Positions 1 to 12,692 are shown, counted from the first letter of the stretch. The stretch is DNA of 64,000 bases from Circinella umbellata (GCA_025093555.1 JAIWNF010000010.1:186001-250000); one strand, 5' to 3'. The notes: generated by a model from the letters alone, not told the origin. Numbers and translations are program-made.

Positions 1-640
1 AAGATTATGCCTACAGCTCAAGAACGTACAGTTTGGGGATTTGGTGATGGTACAACCCTTCCTGTCGTCACTTATCAACGATCACCCAATTTATCGGCAC
101 GAGTATCAAGCACTATATGTTGGGAAAATTATGTTCCCATGCTCCGTCAGCATTATTATAATAAAGGGGTTCAAATATATTGTGCACCCACAGTTGATAC
201 GCGTGAAGTTTGGAGTTCAACCATGACTCATATTGCTCTTGAAGGCCGTTGCTTTGTATTGTCTTCCAATCAATTTATGCACTTTAAAGATTTCCCTGAA
301 AGTCATCCATTACCGGCCAACTCGAATCCTGAAGGCATTGCCTTGGCTGGTGGTAGTATGATTGTCAGTCCTATGGGCGAAGTTTTAGCCGGACCATTGC
401 GTGAGAAAGAAGGTTTGCTTACTGCTGAAATTGATTTGAATGATATTATTAGGTAAGAGTATACTTCGTATGAGCTAAAGTTTTATTTCTGCTACACATA
501 AAAACTGTACCTCTAATCTTTCTTTTTCTGGATGAATTCTATTTAGGGGCAAATTGGATATGGATAATTCTCTTACTGGACATTATTCTCGACCAGATAT
601 TTTCAAGTTGTTCGTTAATGAACAAGGTTTCCAAGGATAA
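1..640 (+). CDS. Nitrilase, C-terminal part (5' end outside the window)
   Basis: This is the 3' part of a nitrilase, an enzyme that hydrolyses a nitrile to the acid and ammonia. The reading frame is open from base 1, so the gene is cut by the window edge. Exon 1 runs to 452, an intron (gtaag...tttag) spans 453-546, and the last exon is 547-640, ending in TAA. The visible part has 181 residues. The catalytic cysteine lies in STICWEN, which is the conserved C-W-E context of the C-N hydrolase family. MPTAQERTVWGFGDG is the usual block just downstream of the catalytic lysine. The catalytic Glu and Lys should lie upstream of base 1. The gene converges with the FYVE-RING gene on the other strand. 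Confidence 0.9.
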
Positions 641-978
641 AAAGAAAATCTAAAACCAATTATTAGTCTTTTTTTCAGTGATCTAATGTAGAAATAATCT
701 TTACAAACAAAAATGAGATATAAATTTTCCAATCAACCTTCATTCAACGTACAGATTCAAAAATTTATATAAACTTATATCTTTATCCGTTGGGAGGTAT
801 ATAATTTTATCTTTTATATAATGATATAATAAAGGAAAAAAGGGAGAGTGAGATAATGTATGTAGAAGATTCGGAGTGAGCATGTGTGTTCTTCAACAAA
901 GAAGATGTTATCAAAAAAAAAAAAAGGAAAAAATAGAAAATTGGATATATATAATAATAGAAATAATAATAAAAATGA
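641..978. other. Convergent intergenic region
   Basis: These 338 bases separate the stop codons of the nitrilase (+) and the FYVE-RING gene (-). The stretch is AT-rich with A runs near 914 and is presumably the two 3' UTRs. I see no gene in it. Confidence 0.6.
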
Positions 979-3565
979 TTAAGCAGAAATGGTTGCGTCA
1001 TAATGTACAGGACAACCTTTTCCTCGTTCTAACCAATCTGATAGACAATGACGATGATAAGAACAGAGGCATATCATTCGTGCAATTTTTTCACCTTTTG
1101 AAAAGAATAAAAAAAAGCAATAACTGTTACCGTTTTATCCTACTACACTGTCTTATTAATCTGAAAAAGTATTATATTACTTACCAGCCTTAAATTCTTC
1201 AAAACAGATAGGACATTCATAATCGATTTGAGGGGAATTTTCTGATAATTCATAAACTATAAACATCATCCAGAATTTTCAAGATGAATGAAAAGAAACA
1301 AAATTATATATATGTACTATCGTTACCAAAGGAAAAAAAATCCTAAAATATGTGTTTACCTAAATAACGAGGCGGTCGAACAGGAGGGCTTCCTGTGTTT
1401 AAGCATAATTGTAAATGCTTTTCTTGATCTTCTTTCTGCATACCCAAAAGATCTGTACCACACACAGGACATTCAGTCATTAAACTTTGCGAACTTGGAG
1501 ATCGTTTCATATGACTCATGGAAACTGGAGCTGTAGCGCGTCTTCTTGGGGACGAAGAAGAAGCAAGAACTTCTTTAATTGGTAATCGATTACATACATC
1601 ACATACTCGTTGTGGATGCACGGCGATAAGTGGATAATGAGATGGGTCAATTGCAGGGTCTTGTACGATCTCTTCTGGAGGTAAACGAATTCTATGGCTA
1701 CTACATCGATCACACACAACTAAACCACAACGTCGACAATGATGACGGCGTACAAGAAAATTAAATCGTCTATTGCATCGTCGACATTCAGATGCTTGTC
1801 GATCTTCTTCCCATACTCGTCGTGATCGTGGTGCATTATGAAGTGTATGATCAGAAGCATCGTCTCGATCATGGTTTATTGTGGTAGAATGCTGTTGGTA
1901 TTCATATGTTGTAATATTCTGTTGATTGACACTAGTTGTTCTATTGGCGGGCGAACTGGAAAGAAGCTGTTGTGATTGCTCTTCACGATTCAACTCATCA
2001 CTGGAATATGGTGGTATTGGTGTTGGTTCTTCTAAATCCGCACTACGCACACCGTCATCCTCCAATAATCGAGATGATTGTATATCCACTTGTTGCTGTT
2101 GTTCTGTAGGAAGTAAAATAGCTTCACCATCAGGATTACTTTCTGTTGGTAAAGGTCCTCCTAATGTTCGACTACTAGCCCCTTGATTTTCCGATAGCGT
2201 TACTTCATGTGTATTCACTTGATGTTGCTTGTGTTGTTCAACAGTATTTATGGAAGACTCGTCATCGGAATGCCCTTCTGTTAGTCCAAATCCTTCTAAT
2301 GCCTCACTACTAGCACTTTGACCTTCCAATGATGGAAATGGCTGGATATCCAATTGATGCTGTTGTTCTTCGATAGAATGTGGTGAAGAAGTAGAAGATT
2401 CTATTCTTACATTTCGTTCTGTTTGATCCAACTCTTCCCTAATATCCTCTTCTGATCCATCAACATCTGGTTCATTATGCTCCTCATTTTCATTCTCCGT
2501 AACAGAATCGGTAATCCTTTCCTCTCGTTCATATCCATCCTTTACGATATGCTCGCTACCATCATCATTATCATTGCTATTCCTATAATGGTCGCTACTC
2601 TGCTGCTGAAGAGATACATTGTCAGCATGTTCTACATTACTTTGCTCCTGTTGCCCTTGTACTTCCGTGACTATTTGAAGTGCATCGATCCCTTCTTCAC
2701 TATGCTGTTCTGAATTGGTTGATTGCTGTGCTGATGATAATGATGACTGGTCAGCCGTACGAGGTGGTACTTCCTCATCCTTATTCCCATCTAGGGAAGG
2801 TGTATCAGTTTGTGCTATAGATTCATCCAAAGCAGCTGTACCTGATGGTTCGCCTTGATCATCATTTGTAGAAGCACGTGAACTTTGCTTTTCTCTTGGA
2901 ATTGATCCATTCTCTTCTTCATTAATAGAAAGTCTATCAGATTGTTCTGTCGCTACATGTTCGTCCTGCGATACATTATGGCTTGTCAATGCATTATTAT
3001 CATTATCTACTCCTCTTCTGCTTTCGTTCTGTTCACACTGATCTATTATTTTTGTTTGCTCTTGTGTTTCTTCTCGTTCCTCTTGAATTACACGGGTATC
3101 TTGATTTTGATCCTGCTGCGAGTCTATAATATATGAATCAACTTGTTCATCCTGTCGTCGATGTTGCTGCTCTTCTTGTTGCTGGTATTTTGATATATGA
3201 TTGTTATAATTGTTGTTTACAATACTATGATCGTTGTTGCTGAGTATACCAGTACTGTTGCTGTCACTAGGTTGTGGTTGTTCTTGTTGATTTATAAATG
3301 AGTTGACAGATTGTTCATCGTTACTGGCATTATTGTTTCCATAATTATCTAATGAAGGAACCATTATATTTGTTTGATCTTGTTCCGTCGTAGAGGTAGT
3401 AGCAGTGGTTGTAGTTGTTGTGCTTGTTGATAACGAATGAGATTCACACGTTCTTTCGTCTTCTTGTTCGTTTACTATGGCGCAGCTTTCAACTTTTTTT
3501 GTATCATGGGAAGCGCTGCTCGTTGTAGCAGATGCAGAATTACCTACCGCTGGATGGGTCTCCAT
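979..3565 (-). CDS. FYVE-UBZ-RING E3 ubiquitin ligase, Pib1-like
   Basis: Predicted endosomal E3 ubiquitin ligase. Exons are 3565-1360, 1256-1185 and 1094-979, giving an in-frame product of 797 residues. Residues 1 to about 580 are disordered, rich in Gln, Ser, Asp and Glu. A FYVE finger follows (about 583-660) with WEED, RRHHCRRCG and RVCDVC, the signature that binds phosphatidylinositol 3-phosphate. A C2HC finger (CPVC...HLQLC, about 698-724) resembles a UBZ ubiquitin-binding finger. The C-terminal RING is split by two introns: ECPICFEEF lies in exon 2 and CLCSYHRHC...GCPVH in exon 3. Yeast Pib1 is a FYVE-plus-RING ligase on endosomes and the vacuole; the UBZ and the very long N-terminus are additions to that plan. 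Without splicing, the first exon alone would lose the RING. Confidence 0.85.
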
Positions 3566-5519
3566 AATTTTATTGCAAAGTTCAAAATCCTTTTTTCTTC
3601 CGCTTATTTTTATTCAAGTAAAAAAGATGGAATGGAAAGCATTCAACTCTTTTGGTAATAACAACGAACAAAAAAAAACGAGAGAGAAGCTCAGGCCGGT
3701 AACTCAAAATTTCTAGTCATGCATTGAAAAAAAAATTACGGACAGAGAAACATTGAAATTTCATTGGTTCAAGGGGCACTATTGTTCTTTTGATAAGAAC
3801 ATGTATTGCTGAGCCAACTGTTAATGGCGTTATTTTATTCATAAAACGCATATATTGTATTATACTGACCTATATCGATAAGGCCATGTGTATCATACAC
3901 ATTTTTTAGTATATGAATATATTCTATATACTTATACATGTAGATATTTGTTTGTACTACGTATAAAATGTAAATAGTTTTATAACTGCGAGATATCTAT
4001 GACTATTATACAAAAAATCATGAACACTCCTAGAGGCAGCTACTCTATTATTACGAACGACAGTTTGAAAAATGTGAATAATGGCTATCATTAATACAGA
4101 AATATCTGCTATAGTATAATACCAAAAAAACTATTATAATAATGAATTTAGTGAACCATTTTGCGTTATTGTTACTCAGAAAAGTAAATAAAAAGATCAT
4201 CACTTCTTGTTGGCATTCTTTTGCGTCTTATTGCTTTTATGAAGAGATTTCCGTTTCAAAGTTTTCTCGGTTTCTAAAAAAATCATAATAACATTGGTAT
4301 CTTCAAGAAGTCTTAGTTATTTAAAGATTATATTAGGTTGAACTAAACACCTGGAGAATCTAGACGTTTATAATTCTTGCAGAACGTTAAGTGCTTTCAT
4401 GTTTATTTGTTCCTAACTACAGTACACCGCGGGGCTGTTCTACCAATATATTTTTTTTTCTTTATTTTTGTACGTATGCAACTTCCTCCCAATCTACTGC
4501 AAGGAAGATAACGCATATCCTTTATAGACTTCACGTACAATATAAACTTTTACTTTACTAAATACACTAGCTAAGAACCTTAGCTTAGATATTATCCTCT
4601 CGAATCGAATGATTGGTGAAGATAGGTACATATATGTTTGTAATAGTCTGACTAATTATTAAATTAACTTTAAAAAATCCAAGCTGTACATAAAAATTCC
4701 ACTCGCTTACTGATCAAGTAGTTTATAAAGAAGAGATGATATTCTTGACAGGGTATGTAGACTATAAAAAATGAGAACTAATCACACTGTGAAGCTATAC
4801 ATACAAGTTTACAGAACACCATACTAATACCTGTTTAAGTATATTACTTTGAGTAGACTCTATAATACTTTTGTATCATGATTTCAAAAAAGAAAAAAAA
4901 TAAACAATGAAGACTGTGAATAACACAATACGTGGCTTTTATATATACATTTATGGTACTCTGATTGCCCTGTATTTTTTTTACCAAGAACAAACACAGA
5001 TTGGCAGACTAGAAACCAGATTCAACATCATTTAGTTCCTTTTTTCCATTCAATACTTTGATATTCGTTGTTACGTATAAAACTCGTAACCTTAAAAATG
5101 CTTCACCAGTTATAGTTGTAATAGATTTAACTGACATAGTAATAAATAAAGGAGTACTGTATATTTATCAGGTATTAGTTTATCGACATAGGTGCCGGTC
5201 ATCTCAGCCTTCCACTTTGAAAAAATATAAAATTTGAATTACGTATTAATTTATTATTTTTCGAAAAAGAAAAAACAAACCTAAAAAAAAGTATGGTTTT
5301 ATAGAAGGTAGTGAGAAGTATGTCAAATGCAGAAAGGGCGGGGAATTGAATCAATGAGAGAAAGATTCTTTTAATTGCTCCACAATGTTTGTTGAAGATG
5401 ATGCAGGATTCCTGGAATATATGTCGTGACGTATAAACCATAATAGCGGTTATTATTATATTTATATATGAATAAATAATGGAATAGATGCAGAAAGTAC
5501 AAGATGGATTATGAAAGAT
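3566..5519. other. Intergenic, no gene seen
   Basis: About 1.95 kb upstream of the FYVE-RING gene and downstream of the OB-fold gene. It is AT-rich with scattered homopolymers. Short open frames here, such as the one at 5199-5441 (-), have no recognisable domain. The 3566-3900 part presumably carries the FYVE-RING promoter. Confidence 0.5.
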
Positions 5520-8500
5520 TTATGACCAGTCGCGTAGAATTTCAACACATTCATTATATATCGACTGACTTGCTATGACTTGGTCAATGCGATATATATC
5601 CTGACTCTATACAGATTATATAAATGTACATATATTCTATTAATTAATTACAACAGCACAATCCAAAAAAGGTGAGCAACAATATCAATATTACCGTAGT
5701 GGATATGGAACAGATGAATGGTTTACCCAATACATTATCCAGGAGTCCAATTTGTTTTTGGTAAGACATGAGTTTAAACTGCTGAGCAGAAACACCTAAT
5801 AAAGTCTGTTCCAAGTGTATATTTGTTCAGTTTCGCTCCATTTCGAATACTGATTTTTTTTTTCGTATATTTTACACATATCCAACTTACTTCTTCACAT
5901 CCAAACGCTGTATAAATTCGTCCATTTCCATCATCTAAGCGCCATTCTATCCATCCCAAGTTTGTTATTGTTGCTGAAGACCTGCTTCCAAAAGATTCAA
6001 CTATGTGTTCACCTGGCACTGAGCATTTGCAGAATTCACATAATCGTCTCTTAGCACCACCATCATTTTCATCGTGATTGTACTGAACAGGTCGAAAACA
6101 TGCAGTGTCTATACGGGAGAATGTTTCAAATTTAGTCTATTTTTGTACTGCTGTAATTTTTGCTGCTGCTAAGCAACTAGATTTTCCCCTCTCTTTATTG
6201 CTACATACGCGTATATGTTATAATAATATCTGCTGGAGAATTCGCATATTCGTCATCTTCTTGTTCATAGCAGTCACCCATTAATGATGGTGTCTCATTT
6301 GTACTTAACCGCCAACCCACCACAGTGACATTGTTTTGCCATGATCCTTGGTTATCGAAATCATCAATGGATAAAATTCGACGTAAACAAGTACTTGTCA
6401 ATAATGCTTTCATGGTGGAAACTATATAAAATGATGTAAGCCAGGATAATGAATAAAGGAAACATTAATCTTTTGATTTTTTTTTTTACTTTTATACTAA
6501 CTGTTATAAATCTCGGTACCACAAACAGCGCTTCCATTAACAAACCAAACAGTACCCTTATCTGTCGTGTGAGCCGAGGAAGTAGTTAATCCTGTCATGA
6601 GGACATACTGGCCTGGTTGCAGTTTTCTTGCTTTGCGACCAGCTTGCTCCCATAGTGTAACATCAATTTTGCCTAATATATCCAATGGTAAATCCACGCA
6701 ATCCATCCTTCAAATTATCATTTTAGGGTTTAATTAACTAACTACCTGTAGAATCCACTATTCGCATTGCATATCTATCCATTTTTGCGCCACTTCCTTG
6801 TTTAGTGAAAGGATTCTATACAATAATATTAGACAAACCAGTTTTTTTGACGAAAGACGTAAAGCGAGATTGAATTTGTATTAAAAGTATTTAATTTAAC
6901 TTTACATTGCTTGCAATTGCAACAACTCGACATAGAAGAGTAATATTCAACATAGACGGCTCTAAATCCTTGATATGTATTCGATTTTGATAGGTCAAGC
7001 AGTCCATAAATCCCTATAATCATTTTTTCCGCAAAGAAATATTAATGTTTTTTCTAAAGATTCTTTTTTTACAAAAAAAAAAAAAAAGAAAAAAAGGAAT
7101 ATTACTTCTTCATCGCGCTCCATGATCCCGTTCTTTAGTTTCCGCGAAGAAAGAGCAGTCGACAAATCTTCAAGATCATCGTCATTGCTCATATCTACCT
7201 CTACCTTATTTACACCTGCTTGTCGCGCATCCTTTTCTGACATATGAAATAATACAGTATCATCATGATACTCAAATACCGTATCAGAATGTGACATTTG
7301 ACTTTCTGTTCGCGCAGACGGAAATCCTGGATTGAATAATCCAATATAATCACCCTGTCCCATAAGTGATTTAGAATGAAACAAAAATTATTTTTGAGTA
7401 AACATACATTTTTTGAGTAGTAACCACAGTTATTTTATATTATATTATTGAAAGTGAAATATAAATTTACCCTAGTCAACATTGAGGCAAGTTGTGCTTG
7501 TTCGTCATAAAGTGATAGAACAGCAGGGTCATTATCACACGTCTTATCCACAACAAAGATATCTGTTCGTCGAAGTTTGGTATTCTCTCCATCATCCTCA
7601 GTGATAAGATCTTGATTGACATTTTGATTACCAGAGATGTGTTCTGTTTGTTCCACGTGAATAATCTATTAGTATTTATAATATAATCATAAAAAAAATT
7701 ACATGAGTCTCTTTCTTTATATTTATCTTCATAGATGTTAGTTTTAATACATAGTACTAACCTTGAGCCACAATTTATGCAATTTTCGATTTTTTCTGTT
7801 CATAAACATTTTAGGTTGAACAACGTTATGTAATGAATCTGTAAATTCCCCACGAATAAAGTTAGTATCTTTTGCTGTAAGAACAAACATCAAAAGTTGT
7901 GTTGGCGGAACTCGAGCAATACGCATAATACGGTCAAGTTTTTTATCGTCATATTGAGATGAGATAGGTGAATTGATTTTAGCTCCACAAAACGCCCGTA
8001 TAGTACGATCCTATGCAAGAAAGAATCAGATCAACATATTAGTTCTCTTTCATATATTATGAATCATTTGTTATCATTAGACGCTACTTTTAGGAATGGT
8101 TCGCTAGATCTAAGTGCCGGTCGTGAGGATGATATCCATTGATTAAATTTTGGATGCATATACATATCCATCCATTTGTACGAAACATCATCTGATACTG
8201 TAACAAGCCGTGTTGTTCATTATTAAGTTAAGGATTTTTAGATTATACAGCATATTAATCACATAGAACTCTTGTAAAAATCATATTATATAGTAAAAAG
8301 GATATAGGTATCGGCTTGAGGTATTAATTGCCATTCTTTTACAACTACTTCCAAAGCTGCAGTGCGTTGATAATCATACATGGATTGAATAGTGCCATAT
8401 GCTAGACGTAGACAAATATATATAAGGACAAAGTAAAACAAATATATTTCATGGTCACAAAAGAATACTTACCAGCACTAAAACCTTTATTTTGTTTAAA

Positions 8501-8891
8501 AAATCGTCGTTCCCACTGATATATTGATATTAGTATCTTACATAATATCTCCCCTAACAACCTTCCTTTATGTGTACCTGTAATTCAAGTTCACCCAAAG
8601 CGATTGCAATAGTAAGACCTGTAGAATATTCAGAAAGTAGCTGGGCTAAGGCTGCAGCAACCCACGACCTATGATCATTGTTACAACAATAAAAGGGGGA
8701 TTCACCCAGAATGAGTGATTTTTCCTCATTTTATTCTTAATTGAGAAAAGAAAGACAACGTATATAGTGCGTTACCAAGGAATCGTAGCTGACGATGCCC
8801 AAGCACTCTTCTGTGGGATCGCCTTTGCTTTTTTACTAAAAACCTCTTGTAGAGCAATGTGCAGTCGATCGACCGCGTTGCCAAATTCCAT
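5520..8891 (-). CDS. OB-fold single-strand-DNA-binding-like protein (possible SHLD2/MEIOB-type)
   Basis: Fifteen exons can be joined: 8891-8776, 8668-8578, 8515-8473, 8401-8306, 8209-8088, 8010-7762, 7665-7471, 7354-7106, 7013-6906, 6815-6746, 6707-6502, 6421-6209, 6108-5891, 5781-5695, 5564-5520, for about 700 residues. The N-terminal third is helical. The rest alternates strand-like segments typical of OB folds (DIFVVDK...SLYDEQ, GDYIGLFNPG, NITLLCRVVAIAS, RYAMRIVDST, LQPGQYVLMTGL, IEWRLDDGNGRIYTAFGCEE). A small Cys cluster (CEFCKC) may be a zinc ribbon, as in RPA1 and MEIOB. This points to an RPA-related DNA repair or meiosis factor; a shieldin-2-like protein is my best guess but is not proven. 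The exon 10/11 join is off by one base. The intron after exon 4 has AT-AC ends. Confidence 0.55.
8210..8305 (-). other. Putative U12-type AT-AC intron
   Basis: On the minus strand the intron starts ATATCCTTTTT at 8305 and ends AC at 8210 (96 bases). TCCTTAAC at 8234-8227 matches the minor-spliceosome branch site and lies about 18 bases from the AC end. No GT donor in the right phase exists here. Cutting at AT-AC joins exons 4 and 5 in frame through a Trp codon, giving ADTWLVTVSDDVSYKWMD. Confidence 0.75.
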
Positions 8892-9460
8892 AAGTTTGAA
8901 GAAACGCGATCAAGAAGGGGAAAAAATAAAAAGTTTCCCTTTTTCACCACGCGAGGAACGCGTTTATGAAAAATTCCACCACAGAGCCAATGGTTGCTAC
9001 ATAAGCAGTTGCCTAGTTACAAAATACATCCTCTTCTTTTTGCTTTTCTGTTCAATACTACGCTACATGTGGCAATTGCTCTGATTAAAAAATACAATAT
9101 GTAATATATGTTCATATTCATATTCATATCCACATACTATCGTTATTGTGAAATCAATCCACTCTCCCTAACTCCTTTTTCTCTATATTCTTAACATCCA
9201 AAAACCCGTATAATTTCTAGTTGTGATAATACACAATGTTTTATTATATACAAAATAAAATTCTCGTAACAAAAAAAAATAAAAATGGAAAAGAAATAAC
9301 GGAAAATGACATGCTAAAAAATGTGTAAAAAATTTTTGAAATAAAGTGATTGTAAGTGTATAGTAGTAAGAAAAAAATATGGCTGGATGTAATTGGTAAA
9401 GAACAAATGGCTTTCTTGTAATGTTGTGTTTGAAGGAAATCGTATATGTAAGATTTTTTT
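8892..9460. other. Intergenic: upstream of OB-fold gene, downstream of RLP24
   Basis: These 569 bases lie between two genes on the same strand. They hold the likely promoter of the OB-fold gene (8892 onward) and the RLP24 3' UTR (near 9461). Open frames crossing it are low in complexity and unsupported. Confidence 0.5.
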
Positions 9461-10148
9461 TTACTCGTCCATTTCCATGGTTTCGACCTTTTCTTCCTCG
9501 ACCTTGGCAGCTTGGAAACGTTTCTTGGCTTCCAAAGGAGCAAGCTCGATGTTCTGGTTGACCACTCTGATATCGTCGGCTTTCTCCTTTTCATAGTTAC
9601 CAGACATACGGTTCTTGTAGAATACACGTTCACGCTTAGCTCTGATTTCTTTGACACGCTTCATGGCCTTAACTGTAGTAGCCATGAGATTACGATCGTA
9701 GCGAACAGGAACATTGCGTCGTTTCTCGAATTCAAAGGTAGAATCCTAAAAAAGAAAGATTTTTAAAGTAATAGTGTATTGATTAATAAACTGCAAATGC
9801 AATCATCTCAAAATTACTTATGAATCAAAAACTATGAATACTCACGATAACCATTTCCTTTCCACTAGCCTTACGGAAAGCCTTAGTCCAGCGAACCTTA
9901 CGGGGATTACGCTTCATTTTAAAGTTCTTGTGGCATTTAGATCGACAGAAACGGAATGTCTAAAAATTAAAGTAACAGATCGAAGAAAAAGAAAACAAAA
10001 AAAGCATTAAAACTAAATACTGTCTATTGATCGATTAGTATACATATTAACATGTCAAATTATATACCTTGCTGTCATTACGCACAAACATCGTGCCATG
10101 ACCCGGGTAGCAAGGGCCCGAGCAAAAGTAGCAACGATCGATATGCAT
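9461..10148 (-). CDS. RLP24: Ribosome biogenesis protein Rlp24 (L24e family)
   Basis: Assembly factor of the large ribosomal subunit: it holds the place of ribosomal protein eL24 on pre-60S particles and in yeast recruits the AAA ATPase Drg1. Exons are 10148-10068, 9959-9846 and 9745-9461, all joined in phase 0, giving 159 residues, close to the human homologue RSL24D1. The N-terminal zinc ribbon has Cys at residues 6 and 9 (CYFC) and 32 and 36 (CRSKC). The conserved blocks [28 protein letters not shown] and [16 protein letters not shown] helix (here [19 protein letters not shown]) are present. The C-terminus is acidic ([12 protein letters not shown]). The start follows MHIDRCYFC, at the usual position for the family. 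Identification is near certain. Confidence 0.96.
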
Positions 10149-12025
10149 AGGGTTATATTTTTTGAACGGTTTGTTAAAGAAAACAATCAAAATAAGCAAC
10201 TGGAAAAAAAATCTTGCAAAATGACAATTGCAAAGCTCCGCTAACCAATTAAAATTGTGGCGTACTTGCAAACGATAAAAAAATATTAACACAAGATTTT
10301 TCATTAGAAAAGCTCTGCAAGCGCAGATAAGGTTAATATCGCTTATTGGTTTTCTTTTGCAGTAGTTTCCAGGCTGAGAATACAATACTGATTATAACAT
10401 TAAGTATATTTAAGGGTATATTATATTCAAGTTTTTATTACTGGTAATCTATTCTTCTTTAGTGGATCCATATAAAATGTGCAGATTTGTTAAATAGCTG
10501 TCTAGAATACGTAAAAGAAAATCCAAGCAGGGTTTCAGCCCTTTTTTGATCTTATAAGATATTAGATTTTGCTATACTTATTTACTTTTCAAGCGCAATA
10601 TCTGTAAGGTTGATCTTGCCACTTTAAGATAAATAAAATAATAACGTACGTTACATCTGTTTTTTAAGAAAGCTTTCTGATTCTTATTAGTTGACCTGTC
10701 TTTTGATATTCAAATTTCTAGTAACATTGACGCCAGTGGCATTACGAGTACTTGAATTATTAATTGGATGATGTACGTAAATAACTACTGCCTAGTAATA
10801 GGCGTAATGAAAAGAATATTGTGAGTAGAAATAGTACGGAGTGAAATCAATACCCATGACATTATCTTGCTATAACAGTGATCATGATTGTTGTAGTTTT
10901 GAACCTTATAATTAATGACAAATACATAATGCAACTTAGCATCTACTTGCAAAAATATCTGTATCTCAGCTATAATAACCAAATCAACTTTGAATATATA
11001 ATAAATTGTTTTGGTTATGACAGATGCAGTCTGATCATAAAAAAACCAGTAGCTCCAATATACATCATACCACTATGGCAACACAATAGCCATCTCGCTT
11101 TTTACTAATTTAGTACACTATAAGCTATTGGTATTAGTTTACAGACAGGTCAATTGATCAGTCGGATGAACTATTATAATATTGGCCTTGGTTTTCTATA
11201 TACTGAAAACACCTTCCCCCCCCCCAAAAAAAAAAAAAAAAAGATTCACGCGAAAACCCAACACTTTCCTTTCTAAACATCGTCAAACTCTTAGACACTA
11301 GCAATGCTTGCATAATTATATTATATCAAATCACGGGTACTAAAAAGTAATACTGTAATAGTATTTTTAGCGATATCATGTCATTATAGTCATAAAAGAG
11401 GTTATTTTTTTGATATCTTTTATCAATAGACTCAAACTAATTATTGATACTGTAAGTGTCATACGTATTTTGCTGAATAGCGAAAACTTATGTGTGGCGA
11501 CTGCTTACACAATACGTAATAGTTATATATATTTAAAGATAATCTGAAGCAAACAAAAGTGTATATATGTAACAACATTGAATTCACTATTATTATATAC
11601 TTTTCTTTTATGCAAATTTATTAGTACGTATCCATGCACTAGATGTACTCATAACACTAGTGAGGAAAATGAGAAGGCTGGGTTGTGCCATCAGATAGTA
11701 ACCTTATGTTAACATTTGATGTTGGAGCATATACAAATTTGCGTTAATTTCTTTTCTTTATCTCAACTTTGTCATACGTACGTACAATGTTTTATAGTGT
11801 AAATAAATAATATTTTATATGAACAATATATATGTCGTTTTGTCGTTTTTTAAAAAAAAATTCTAGTTACGTACATACAGTAGATCTTCTCCATCTGATG
11901 TGTGTTATTTTTTGTACATGTTCTTGTTTTGTTTGTCTTATTAACTAATAATTTTGGAATATAGATATTCAAACAAGTAACTCGCTAACAAAAATATTAT
12001 TACATTTTTAACTTATTAGAAATTA
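10149..12025. other. Intergenic, no gene seen
   Basis: About 1.9 kb upstream of RLP24 and downstream of the first secreted-protein gene. It is AT-rich. A C-run followed by an A-run lies at about 11216-11240. Open frames here are short and without recognisable motifs. Confidence 0.5.
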
Positions 12026-12692
12026 TTACGGACGAGCTTCATGTCCACCTAAACGATTATGATCGGCATCAAAAACAGAATATGAAAAGTGGTCGAATGT
12101 TCCCGTAGCTACAATGTATCCACCAGCTGGACACGTTGTTGTAAATCCAGGACCACGGTCTTGTCCTCCATTTCTTGAGTAGGTAAACTATAATTCATAT
12201 GGAAGAGGGAAAATTGGTATCGAGATTAAATCAGTGATAATTATTAACAATATAACAGACATATATAATATCAACATCGATATAATAGAATTATATTGAA
12301 AAACAGCAATAGTATAATAGTCATAACTCTTTACTTTACTTACAGTAAACGAACAAGTGTTGCTTCTATCCGGTTTTGCACTGCATTGCCGACTGGTGTA
12401 AGGACAGCATTTTTTCTGTCCTGTACCCATGTTACTGTGTTGAAAACGACGACTATAATATGCTTAGTTAATAAAAGATGACTACTAGTGCCAAATTACA
12501 ATATCGTGCATTTAATTGATTATAATAATAATACGTAGCCTACCCCGTTTTGGCCCAATATCCTTGTCCTGAATCTTGATGTATATAAAGTTCAGTATTA
12601 TCATTCATATGGTTGTAAATGCAGTAAGAATGAACATAGTGATGAGACAAAATAACAAGAGTCGCAATTAGAAATAATAATGTACGAGTCAT
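12026..12692 (-). CDS. Small secreted Cys-rich protein, copy A
   Basis: Exons are 12692-12544, 12452-12344 and 12187-12026, giving 139 residues. Residues 1 to about 22 form a clear signal peptide (MTRTLLFLIATLVIL...). The mature part holds about six Cys residues (SYCIYN, KKCCPY, RQCSAK, NTCSFT, TTCPAGGYIV) and ends in VFDADHNRLGGHEARP. It has no motif I can tie to an enzyme, so its function is unknown; a small extracellular protein is the safe reading. A paralogue with the same exon pattern (exon 1 also 149 bases; intron 2 of 156 against about 166 bases) lies next to it and is the gene interrupted by the retrotransposon. Tandem duplication is the likely origin of the pair. Confidence 0.8.

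Noticed and set aside
5199..5441. 80-codon ORF on the minus strand
   Set aside because: No motif, AT-rich composition, and lies in an intergenic region beyond the last exon of the OB-fold gene.
3716..5519. Search for CRISPR, bacterial operons or ribosomal RNA here and across the window
   Set aside because: No regularly spaced repeats and no rRNA motifs; the DNA is clearly eukaryotic nuclear.
10047..10385. 112-codon ORF overlapping the RLP24 start
   Set aside because: Only its C-terminal 27 codons are real (exon 1 of RLP24); the rest is upstream sequence read in frame before the conserved start.
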